A stretch of DNA of 64,000 nt from Lentinus brumalis (lineage: Eukaryota > Basidiomycota > Agaricomycetes > Polyporales > Polyporaceae), in contig MARA01000005.1 of the NCBI GenBank assembly GCA_001792895.1, forward strand, positions 992,001-1,056,000, written 5' to 3'. Below the pieces are notes generated by a model that was given only the letters and a program-made list of their open reading frames with translations, did no database searches and was not told the origin of the DNA. Positions within the stretch are counted from its first letter, which is position 1, and each line of letters starts with the position of its first letter. Shown piece after piece: positions 45,301-55,926 of the stretch. The translations under genes were made by a program, and so were the position numbers.

Positions 45301-46985
45301 AAGTCGTCAGCTCCACGAGAAAAGTGTATGTACGAGTGCAGTACTGCACTGGATACATCTCTGGCGACCCGACTGACGACGCGACCCGATGAATGCGCCG
45401 CAGTATCACTCGCACGATGAGGTTAATATGCATCGGGGACAGCAAGGCCCGGGGGACAAGGGACGATGTCATGATGGGCAGACGACTCAGTACCTGGACC
45501 TGGACCTACCTGGACGGAGTGATACATATCCGCTGGCTGAAGCTGCGCGCCGAGAACGCGCAATGAGGATGGTGATTCGCGACAGCGTGATTGACGGATC
45601 GCAGCCTTGCTGGCTTGGTCACTGGTGGCTAGTATGGGAGGATCGTCGTGAGTAAGCGTTCCGTGCTCGGCGTCGTGGGTTAATCTACTCAGCGTTCGAT
45701 GTGCATCACGGGTTGGACGACACTTGAGCTCTGCGAACCGAGCTGCAGTCCGCGGAGTACTATTCTAGAGCGGATGCGCACCTGTATGAGTCGGGACTTG
45801 CTGAACGGATGATCCTCCTATGCCCCGAGTCGTCGCTGTCGGTCTTGTCGCTGCCCGGTGCAGAGGGCTCGCCCTCATTAGCCCTCATTTCGAGCGACCG
45901 CTGATTCTAGCTGACGAGAGAATTGGCATACTCCCACGGGATGAAGCAGAGGGCAAGGAGTCCGGGACCCGAGGACAAGGTGTCCGCGTTGATTTTTCTC
46001 ACTGGACCTAGCTTTGATAATACCATGACATAGGTTAGCAAGACATGTGGTCCGGATGACTGAGGATACCCACCGGCAGGCGGGGCTGCGTTGCAAGCCG
46101 GACTTGGGCAGGGTGAACCGTGATGGTGATGGAAGACGTGTAAGACTCCGATGGCGGGCCAAGCAGGGAGATGAAACTCGGAGGCAGAATGACATAGCAC
46201 ACGGAGGAGGAGTACATTGTGTAGGTGTGGGAGAAGACTGAGGGCGAGAACACAATGAGTGGAGAGCGTGTGCGAGTCATGGCAATAGAGCACGCTGCTG
46301 CCATTCGTGGGCATATTTTCCGGAAGATGGACGCGGTTAGGAGGACGTAGCTAGGAGTACTGGTCGCTGCTGCCGGGACGCAAGTATGTACTGGCTGTCG
46401 GCTGGATGTAACTTGCAATTCCTTGCCATCGGGGAGGATAGCGACTCCGAGTGACGCAACGGCGAGCACGACTCGATCATCATCGAGATCACCATGCATG
46501 CGCGGGCGCTGCGTGGCTGGCAAACAGATCTGCCAACGATCGTCCCTAATCTCTTTCCTCAACGTCAACGCAACTACGCACGGCGGGCACCATGGCTGCG
46601 GAACTAGTGTTCGTCGCCGTCGACTCCTTCTGTGTCGCTAGCCACGGGGCGCGCGCTCGCCAGCGCGCAGACACGCGAGGCAGGCCCGCGGGCCCAGGGT
46701 TGGGTGACGCGAGATTATGCTTTAGAAATGCCTGTTTGGGTGTGGGTGTGCACACGGGGGCGCCGCCACGGGTCGGAAGCATTGATATCAGAAGAGCCGT
46801 GGTGCACAAGGTGCGAGAATCCCGCCGTTGCCAGCGAAGCAGTCGGCGCAGTCTGGGGAGGATGCAGAGTGTGCTGCGCTGTGTATGTACAGGTCGCGCC
46901 AGGTCGCGTCGAGGGGCGGGCGGATGCAGATCGTAGCCGGATGGGGGTGCGCGGAGCCGAGGGCGTCGCACGGGCGGTGATTGGG
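42380..46985. other. 4.6 kb without a confident gene
   Basis: This contains the CK2 alpha 3' region (with a ctcctg microsatellite near 42900-42935) and then DNA where neither strand gives a recognisable protein. Minus-strand open frames at 43935-44432, 44086-44277, 44237-44647, 44930-45472 and 46035-46568 have some protein-like stretches (for example ELAKEIEQRTHALRCEIYQS) but no motif, no consistent splicing and no start-to-stop chain. It could hold degraded genes. Confidence 0.35.
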
Positions 46986-46992
46986 TATAAAG
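46986..46992 (+). promoter_or_regulatory. TATA box candidate for the first Zn2Cys6 regulator
   Basis: TATAAAG about 175 bases upstream of the ATG at 47165. The spacing is longer than for the lipase and BTB genes but is possible with a long leader. Confidence 0.35.
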
Positions 46993-47164
46993 GGCCCGGC
47001 GGAGGACTTGCCGTCGGACTGACACTGCTGCACGCATCTTATCCATTCTTTCCCATCCCGCCGGTTGTGATCGTGCTCGACAAACCAAAACCAATTATCC
47101 TCCGCAGCCGCGTATAGGCCCCCTCCCGCGCCAGCTCTCCGCTGTGCTCTCTTTCTCCACCTCC

Positions 47165-50100
47165 ATGCCCGCAGACACCTCCAAAGCTGCCGCCGCCGCT
47201 GCCGCCGCCCGTCGCAGAAACAATCTCAGAAGAGACACCGAGGGTGCCAAATACGACAGCAGCCACGCCCGCGAGATTGAGCTAAAGCGGAGCAGGGGCG
47301 AAATCTCGTGCGCCGAGTGCCGTAGGTGCGATCACCGCATCCCTCTCCCTCGCCCGCCATATTCACTTTTCGTCCTTCTCCTTGACAGGCTCAAGGTCTG
47401 TCCTGCTCTTCCATCCCTCGTCCGTCACAGCCGTCTCAGGTTCGCATAGATTCGATGCGACAAGACCATCCCCTGTCAATCATGTCAGGTATGCGTACCA
47501 GCCATGCCCGACCTACCATAATTCATCGTCCAACCTTGCCCAGCGCCGAGGGTGTGCAGCTCTGTGTCCAAACGGTTGGTGAGCGTTCGCTTCGCGCAGG
47601 AAGACCGGGCGCGCTAACAGTCTTGCAGGCAGTCTGGCTACCGGACAGGGCACTCGGTGCGTTCTCCGCACATCCCGCTTCTCCATCCACCCCTAAGTGT
47701 ACGACCAATCCAACAGCTTCGTGCTTGCCGCCACCGAACATCTTCACCGGCGGATAGCCAAAATGTCCGAACGCATACATCAGCTTGAGGACGCCCTAGC
47801 AATTATGCAGGCCAAGGGTTCCAATGACCCGCACCCGCTTCTCTCCGACGGGTTTACAAAGAATAAGAATATGGACGAAGACGAAGACGTCGATCTGGAA
47901 GGGCCAGGTCCCTCTGGTTCGGGTGACGTCGTATCCGCCTTCGGGATGCTCTCTATGTCCGAACGAGGTGTCTCAAGATTCTTCGGCCCAACAGGAGGAA
48001 CCGAAGTATGTAGTGCTCCTATCTGCATTTACAAATCGCAGCTAACACTCGTGGCCCACGTCTAGTACTTGCTATACGTATGTTCTTCAGTTCCCTGTTG
48101 GTCGTATCTCACCGGTTGGTCTTTAGTCTGATAACGAGGGTTCGTCGTCACCCAGTACCGGTAGCAGGTCCCCCGAGTCCATGCGCGACTCCAAGACCCC
48201 GCCACTTTCGGGCGAGATCACCCGCTTCTCGAACGCGTTTCCCTTCACGCCGATGGGTCCTCCACACCAGGTCTACGAGATGATCGAGAGACATCTGCCC
48301 CCGTACCCACGAGCTTGCGAGCTCGCCGAGTCGTACGTCACCCACGCTGCCTGGCTGTTCCGGAGCGTTCCCCGAACACAGCTCTTCGACGAAATGATCC
48401 CGCACTTTTATAAGCAGGTCGCGGGAGAGGACACCCCGCTGCCAAGCGGCGATTATGGCAGTCCGCATGAGTTGGCCCTCCTGCTGCTGTGCTTCGCCAT
48501 AGGCGCGCTGGTCGACCTGAAGCAGAATCCGTATAACTCGGAGGCGGATCACTACTGTCAACTCGCCCAGGCAGCGATGTGCCTTCGGCCAGTCCTCTCG
48601 AACCCGACGCTCGTGACCATACAGGCGCTTCACTTGCATAGCATATACGTGGCCATGGTCGGCAACGAGCAAGGCGGCCAAGACCACAACATGGAGTTGT
48701 CCTGGGCCCTCGTAACCCTCGCCGGACAGCTCTCTCACACGGTATGTATGCGGCTGAATTGTTATAGGCTGGTTGCTGACCGCTCGTCTCGCTGTCGTTC
48801 CAGATCGGTTTGCGTAAGTTCCCTTCCCCGCTGTTATACTTTTGCCCGTATCACTGGCTTATGCGTGTCGTCTGGAAGACCGCGACAGCGCAAGGTTTGG
48901 CTTTACGCCCGAAATCGTAGAGCGGAGACGGGTGACCTTCTGGGACCTCTTTGTCGCCGATGCGTGGCAGGTCGGTGGACCCGCCTTTGAGTTTGTTCGA
49001 TAGCTGCTGACAGAGAGCAGAGTCTCATGACAGGAAGACCGCCTGTCATACAGCGCGATTACGTCGATTGCAAGTTCCCCACACCCCAAACCCCAATGGA
49101 CGAGGAAGAGGGCGAGGAACGAGAAGCTGCCTGTGAGTCCCGCTGCTCACTGACATCCTCCCCATGCACCCCTGTCGCTTACCAGACTACCGACCCGCAG
49201 TCGAGAACTGGGGATTCCGATTTGCGCTGACGTGCGTGTCAGAGGTCGCGGCGAAGACGCTTACTGCGGAGGCGCCGCCTTACGAGACGATCATGGAACT
49301 CGACCGTAAAGTGCGTGAGTTCCCGATACCGCCAGACGCTGCGGCGATGCAGGAGGACCTCGAAACTCCCCCGGACAGTGAGCCACCACCGCTACAGGAC
49401 AGTATGATCCGCTTCGTGCTGGCGCACTCACGGGAAGTCAGTGAGTACCACGGTTTCACCGCTTCGTTTGCGGGGTCACATGCTGAGCACGCGTCCTCTG
49501 TCTCCTTCCGTTGGTGTTGTGACCAGTTCTCCTGTTTCTCCACCGTAGCTTTTTTGCACAGGCGATCATCGACTGTCCACGGAACCCGCTGAGGAGTACG
49601 TACGCACACTCCTTCCTCGTGGCGTACCGGTCATCCGGGACGATCCTCAAGGTCGTGCGGGAGCAGTTTAGCCTGTATCCGCACATGTGTGCGCGGTTCT
49701 GGGTCATCTGGACGTTCGCGTTCTCATCGGCGGTGAGCACCATTGGCCATTCATGATGCCTCTTTTGTGTTGCATGGTTTCCTGACCTAATTTGTCTTGT
49801 TTGGGACTCGTAGGTGGTATTTGCTACCGTGGTTACCCGCGGACCTCGTTCGGCGATGGCCCCACAGGCCCTGGCACAGCTTGACCAAGCGTACGAGCTG
49901 TTCACACAGGCGTCGAAGCACAGCAGGCGTGCCGCAAAAGCGCTGGTACGTACAGCTGTCCTTCGAGCCTTCCTGCGATGATCGCTGACCGTACTCCCCT
50001 ACTGCGCCGCCACCGATCTCCATTTACCCTGTACGGAACAACAGCCAATCCTTCTTCGGCTGCGAGAGAAGGCGCACTGCGCGTTCGCGGCTGCGCAAAG

Positions 50101-50842
50101 CGACACGTCGATGTACGACGGGGAGCTCTGGAACATCAAGTCCGAGACGGACGAGGACGAGCTGGACATCTTTGCAGGGCGCACCTCCGTAGTTGCGCCG
50201 AAGAAGCCGTCCCCGACCCTCGGGCACATCGCTGCGCCCGCCCCAGGACTTGGCGAGAGGAACGGGACTGGGCTGCATCTCATCACGCCCCCGACGACGA
50301 TACCGATCGCGCCCATTCCCGGATCGAGCAGCGGCATCCCGCTGACGGAGGCGTGGCCCGTACACTCTCACACGCAGACGGGGGGCTCGCAGATCCATCA
50401 GGCCCCAACTTCGTTCGATAGCCAGGCACAACCGCCGCCGCCGCCGATGCAGTCACACCAGACCCAGTACCGGATGAGCTTCTCGCACCCGCCGCCGCCA
50501 CCGCCCGCTGCTCAAGGGTATCAGTGGGTGGGGCAGCACTCCCCGAGCACGCTCACTCCGCCTGCGCAGGGGTATGGTGCGGGGATATCCCCGACGCATG
50601 CTGGACACGGGCACGGGCAGTACAGCCCGCATCCGCACCCGTCGTCGTTCTCGTCTGAGGCGGACCTGCTGCAACGTTATGCGAATGGGGCGAACGCATA
50701 CCAGCACGCACGGCCGCCACAGCAGCAGCAGCAGTCGCACTACGCGCCGCCGAGCGAGTTGGTGAACCTGGGGCTGGCGTCGAGGCATGGGAGGCTGGAC
50801 GAGCGGTGGACGTCGTTCATGCACGAGAATGGGTTCTTGTAA
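47165..50842 (+). CDS. Zn2Cys6 transcription factor with fungal-specific regulatory domain, copy 1
   Basis: MPADTSKAAAAAAAARRRNN precedes the DNA-binding cluster CAECRRLKIRCDKTIPCQSC followed by QRRGCAALCPN. This fits C-x2-C-x6-C-x5-C-x2-C-x8-C, binding two zincs. RLK is supplied by a 7-nt exon (47389-47395). A linker and coiled coil follow (HLHRRIAKMSERIHQLEDAL). A 12-nt exon (48066-48077, YLLY) leads to the fungal transcription-factor middle domain: FTPMGPPHQVYEMIERHLPP, LLLLCFAIGALVDLKQNPYN, VTIQALHLHSIYVAMVGN, then a 10-nt exon (48804-48813) and RDSARFGFTPEIVERRRVTF, DLFVADAWQ, SLMTGRPPVIQRDYVDCKFP. Later come FLHRSFFAQAIIDCPRNPLR and FWVIWTFAFSSA. The C-terminus is rich in Pro, Gln and His and ends DERWTSFMHENGFL. 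All exons join in phase. It is paralogous and tandem to the gene at 51.6 kb. The target genes are unknown. Confidence 0.85.
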
Positions 50843-51568
50843 AAGTGCTCATGGTGTCTCTTGTTTCCAGCGAATAGTGAGCACACATGCACCCCTCGTC
50901 CGTCCGGGTCCCGCCTCCCACCGTCTCCTACGTCTCGCCGAGCTTCTCCTCTTATTGAGCTCCTTGATCCACCCCGCTCCTCATCGTGCCCCTGCTGGCC
51001 AACCGAGCAGCGCCACACATCCTTTCGTTCTTCCCTGGTCCCCCACGCGCCGCGACTGCGACCGTCTGCGCGTCGCGGCCGTCTTGGACACTTTGTTCAG
51101 ATCGCAGTGCTTTGTCGGATAATCTCCCTCGTCGATCGCTTTGTACGTTATCACCCCGCAGGCGTCCTGACTCCTCATCCCTGCCGGCATCCCTGTCATC
51201 GTATACGTACATCCCTCCTGGCTCCATGCAATCTTGTCGCTAGTATCGCTCAGAATCGTTGTGCTCTTGTCGGTGTATCGTATAGTGTATATTGCTCGTC
51301 GGGCTCTGTTAATTACATGCAATGTGTGCGTCTGGCGGACTGCTTAAGTATCAGGTTGGCTTGGTAATGGGTGAGCAACGGTCGGGGAGACGCGTGTGCA
51401 GCGCGATGTGTCAGCAGCATTGACGCGCGGTGACCCGGTCATTCGGGCGAGGAGCAGGATATCATAGGCGCTCTCGCGCTCGGTACATTCAAGCTCTGAC
51501 TCTTTCTCCCATCTACCCCGCGTCTGCTGTATGCTCGTTGTACGACTGTTATCCCGAGGCCTCCAGCT
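50843..51568. other. Intergenic between the two Zn2Cys6 genes
   Basis: About 725 bases that must serve as terminator of the first gene and promoter of the second. No gene seen. Confidence 0.6.
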
Positions 51569-54500
51569 ATGCCACAAGAACAGCAACGCCGGAATTCGCG
51601 CAAGTTATCCACCGAAGACGACGTCGAAGTGAAGCGGGCTAGGGGCGAGATCTCGTGCGCTGAGTGCAGACGGTATGTGGGCCATCTCTTTCCTGTTCTC
51701 TTCTTCTCCAATCAATATGTCTCTCCTCCTTCTCTCCACGGGCATCGTCCACTTTTGCCCCTTTGTTTACCGTTTCCACCGATGTGCTTAACCGATGATT
51801 AACCCCGCCTGGTAGGCTGAAGCTCAAGTGCGACAAGAAGCTACCCTGCGGCAGCTGCGTACGCCGAGGATGTACGTCCATATGTCCAAACGGTGCGTGT
51901 ATCGCTTTGTTTTGCTTGTGTGGGGCCGTGTGTTCGTCCTTGTGTTATTTCCACACACGATTGACCCGGCGGCACCGTGCATCGGGCTAACAACTTCTTC
52001 CGCAGGAAGCCTCTCTGCAGGCCAAGGCACAAGGTGCGAGTCCGTCCTTGCCGGCGTGTGTGCCACAACCACCCTGATGCGCTCGGGGTGTTGTGGCGGC
52101 AGCGTTAGCGATGTCAGGTGCATGGCTAATACTACTTGGTTCCGGCTTGGCGCGATCCCTGGTCTCCGATTGTGGTTGGGACCCGGGCGTGCCTAGGTTC
52201 ATCCTCGCGGACACGGAGCAGCTACATCGCAAGATCTCTGAGATGAGCGAGCGCATCAGGCAGCTGGAAGACGCCCTTGCCATCTTCCAGGCCGGCATCT
52301 CGCATGAGCGCCATCCACTCCTCCGCGACGAGCTGCTCACGATCAAGTTTGGCCCGGAGGTAAGGCGGACAGTCGACGAAGAGCATAACAGGGACCTGCT
52401 GTCGAGCACCATCGACGCACTTGGTACGCTCACGATCGGCGAGCATGGAGAATCGAAGTACTTCGGCCGCTCGGCTGGTTCAGAGGTGAGTCGTGTTCTT
52501 CGCTACAAGCGCCGTGTGTACACGTCTGATTATGACCTTTCCAGACGATGCTCTCAGTACGTGTTCGGTTCATGTGTGTAGCTGGGTGAGGGAGTTAACT
52601 GCTTGCCGCGCCCAGGGAACCGGTAGCGGGTACGGCCTTGACGACGAGGGGGAGGCGGCTCCCAGCCTCGAACCGGAACTTGCGAATATCGCTATACCCT
52701 TTCCGATGGCGATCATCGAGGAGGGTACCGATGCATTAATTGCGAAGCTGGAGGCTCACCTTCCACCACAGCCTCGGGCATGGGCTCTCTGCGAGACGTT
52801 TCTGGAACATCTCTCATGGTGGTGCCGGCCTATCAAACGGGACGAGCTGATCAACGACGTCCTGGTTCCAATATACAACTGCATCAAGGACCCCAACAGG
52901 ACCAGCTATCATCCTGACGACGAGGACGACCGGTGTCCACATCTGCTCGCGGTCCTCTTCTTCGTCTTGGCACTGGGGTCTTTGGTAGATTTGACATTAG
53001 CTCCGTGCAGCGCCGAAGCAGAGCTCTACTATCGGCTCGGTAGGGCCGCCCTCTCGCTTCGCTCGGTGTTTGACTCGCCGGAGCTCGAAACCGTGCAGGC
53101 TGTTACCCTCATGGGCTTGTACCACAGTCTCTGTACAAGTCGGTACTCGCTTGAGAGCGCGTGGCGTATCATCTCCCTTGCTGCCAAAATCGCACAAAGC
53201 GTAAGTGAATAGCCATATCAATTGAATCGCGGCTCAAGACCCTGTCCCATGACAGGTTGGACTACGTCTGTGACTCCATCACATATTTCTCGCAAGGCGC
53301 TGACACAACGGTTTTCGCTCCAGACCGCGATAGCGCACAATGGAAGCTAGGCGAGAAGCAAGTACAACGGCGACGCAACCTATTCTGGGAGTTGTTCACG
53401 CTGGATGCCATCCATGTAAGCTGCATACTCATGGGCTAGCCGCGTGACCGTACTAACCTTTCCCAGAGCATGTCTCTCGGTCGTCCACCGGCTATTACGT
53501 TCAGTCACATCGACTGCTTAGCGCCAGATGACGAGGAAGCAGGGAACGATGAGGACGGAACAAGTTTGCGCGGATGTTCGTACTGGCCTCTCTGTCTCGA
53601 GACGGACTGACCTATTCTGCCTCATGTTTAGATTGGGCGTTCAAGCACAGCTTCGGGCGTGATATCTACTGTACTGTCATTGACGGAATGCTCTCCGCCA
53701 AGCCGCCATCATATGCTGAGGTACTCGAATTCGATCGCAAGATCAGGCAGACGACGTTGCCAAACGTGCGTCTGTACCTCCGACCGGAAGAGGCGAATTA
53801 CAGCAATCCGTCGGTTGTCCTGAAGTCTTTCTTCCTATCCCATTTCCGGAGCATAAGTGCGTGACGCCTAGAGGTTCATGGCACCTTGACTTTGCTCATA
53901 TTACGGTCTTCCACTTCTCAGCCATGATTCATATCCACCGTACCTTCTTCGCCCAGGCACTTCTGGATCACCCAACAAATCCGTTGGCAAGCCCATACGC
54001 TCCGTCCTTCCTAGCTGCGAACAGATGTGCTTCTATTCTCCTCCGCAGCTTCCTCCACCATTGGAACCGAAGGTGCATTCATTTCCGTCCGCTGCTTATC
54101 AACATGATAATCTCACCTTGTTACCCAGTCCGGAGTTATGCAGTCGGTTCTGGGGCATGTGGACCCACGCATTCTCAGCCGCGGTACGTGACCTGCACAC
54201 GGGTTCATATCGGGTGCTGATGCTTCATGTGGTGTGTTGTCAGGTTATCTTGGGCAGCACTGTCACGCGTTCGCCAAACGCAACGATGGCACCCAGCGCT
54301 CTTACGGATCTTGACCTCGCCGTGGACTTCTTCGAACGTGGTGCTGAGCTGAGCCCTCGAGCTCGGCAGGCCCTGGTACGTCTCAGTTCCTTGCAGTTCC
54401 ACCGCATGGGCGGGCGAGTGACCCATCATGACACTTCTCTGACGTGTATCTCTCCCTTTTGTCACTCGATTTTGATTCTGCAGCCGATCTTGCGTAATCT

Positions 54501-55394
54501 TAAGGACCGCGCGCTGCGTGCATTCAACGAGTACCGGAATCGCCACACTTCGCCGTCGTCCCTTGACATTCAGCTTCGGATTGGCCCTGAGGACGAATTC
54601 CACGACGAGCTTGCGATCTTTGGCGGTCAGACACGCGTCATTACGAACAAGTTCCTCTCTCGCAAACGCACTCGCATACCGACGAAGCCCCGCGGAGAGG
54701 GCCCCCTCTCGCCCACCTCTACGACGTCGACGACGCCTGCGCCTCCCCTCCGAGCACAACACCGCTCACCGCGTCGACCCCGAGCGACGATGGCATGCCG
54801 CTTCCACAGACCGTGGAGGAGCAGATGTCTGACATTCACCCCTCGCTGATGGAGTACCTCTCGCTCTTCCCCGCGGATGCGTCGGTGCTAGTCGTGAACC
54901 CGTCGCAGGTGCCTCAGCAGTCGCAGCATCGGGCCTCCCTAGATGCTGCTACCGCGAGTACCTCCAGCACGGAGTCTGTGTTGGGTCAGTCGACCCGGAC
55001 AACCTCTCCCAATGCGTTCTTGCCCCATCAACCATCCCAACCCCTCAACGTACTCCAGGGCGCCAACTCCCAACCCGAAGTCCAAGCCCAAATGCAGCCT
55101 TCACAACCTCAATATCAACCTCAGCATCAGCCGCAAGCAGGGTCTTCTACAGCCCCGCTGGACCCGCTTCAGTTCCTGAACGTGCTCCCAGACGCGAACG
55201 CCGCCGGCCCGATCACGGACACGTCGTTCTTCGCGATCGGGCCGAACATGTCGACGGGGATCTTCGACGGGTCGTTTGCTCCTGGGGAGCTCGGCGAGCA
55301 GTGGACGTCGCTCATGCGCCAGACGGGCTTCTTTGACGCTCCCGGGATGCAGGATGCGTTCGCGGGGCACGGAGATTCGTTCCCGCAGTACTGA
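51569..55394 (+). CDS. Zn2Cys6 transcription factor with fungal-specific regulatory domain, copy 2
   Basis: MPQEQQRRNSRKLSTEDDVE leads to the cluster CAECRRLKLKCDKKLPCGSC followed by VRRGCTSICPN. As in copy 1, a coiled coil follows (EQLHRKISEMSERIRQLEDA). Then come a 12-nt exon (52545-52556) and the regulatory domain: PFPMAIIEEGTDALIAKLEA, LLAVLFFVLALGSLVDLTLA, TVQAVTLMGLYHSLCTSRYS, a 10-nt exon (53256-53265), RDSAQWKLGEKQVQRRRNLF, SLGRPPAITFSHIDCLAPDD, MIHIHRTFFAQALLDHPTNP and LCSRFWGMWTHAFSAA. An intron between WNR and SPELC keeps this last part in frame. In the C-terminus the frame changes between NK (near 54650) and GPPLAHLYDVDDACASPPST. Either a 47-nt intron with a weak gttcct donor or two extra bases in the CT-run at 54653-54659 explains it. 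The tail is Gln/Pro-rich and ends DAFAGHGDSFPQY. Confidence 0.8.
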
Positions 55395-55926
55395 TCTGGT
55401 CCACGTATGTTCTTCCTTTGCACATCCGTCCTGTCCGGACGACAATCCTGCAAGCTCCTCGTCTCACTTCTACTATTCTGTCCTCGATTCCTAGTATATA
55501 TTCCGTGTACAATGAGTGTCGGTTAATACGTCTCGATACTGTGCTCGATTAAGTACATCCACCCCTCTGCATTCCCGCCCTGCCCACTTGGCCCGTGCTC
55601 TGTTACCCGTCCGTATTGCTCTGCCATGTTGTAGCCGTCCAGGCGTCTCAGATAGGAAGCTCGATAACCCAGTGTCGTGTACGATAAGTAGTACTTAATG
55701 TATCACCGTCAAAAATCAACACGATTGGATGAGAGGTATGGCTGTGAGTGTCTGCCAGAGATTCTGACCACCTGGCTTCAGATGACATCATTTTGATCGG
55801 GCGCGTCGTGTCACAGCGTTACGCGATGCGTCATATCCGCGCAAGCGCCGCTGGGCTGGGCTGTCTTGATCCACCACCACGGTGACCTTGCCACGGTACC
55901 GGCGACGACGAACACATCACTCTGAG
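55395..55926. other. Intergenic upstream of F-box copy 3
   Basis: About 530 bases between tandem plus-strand genes. It holds the shared 25-bp element at 55809-55833 and no gene. Confidence 0.55.
55809..55833 (+). promoter_or_regulatory. 25-bp element upstream of F-box copy 3, shared with copy 2
   Basis: It begins TGTCACAGCGT and ends GCGTCA, with three differences from 32879-32903. It lies about 95 bases before the ATG at 55927. Orientation with respect to the gene is opposite to that at copy 2, which a near-symmetric binding site would tolerate. Confidence 0.5.
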
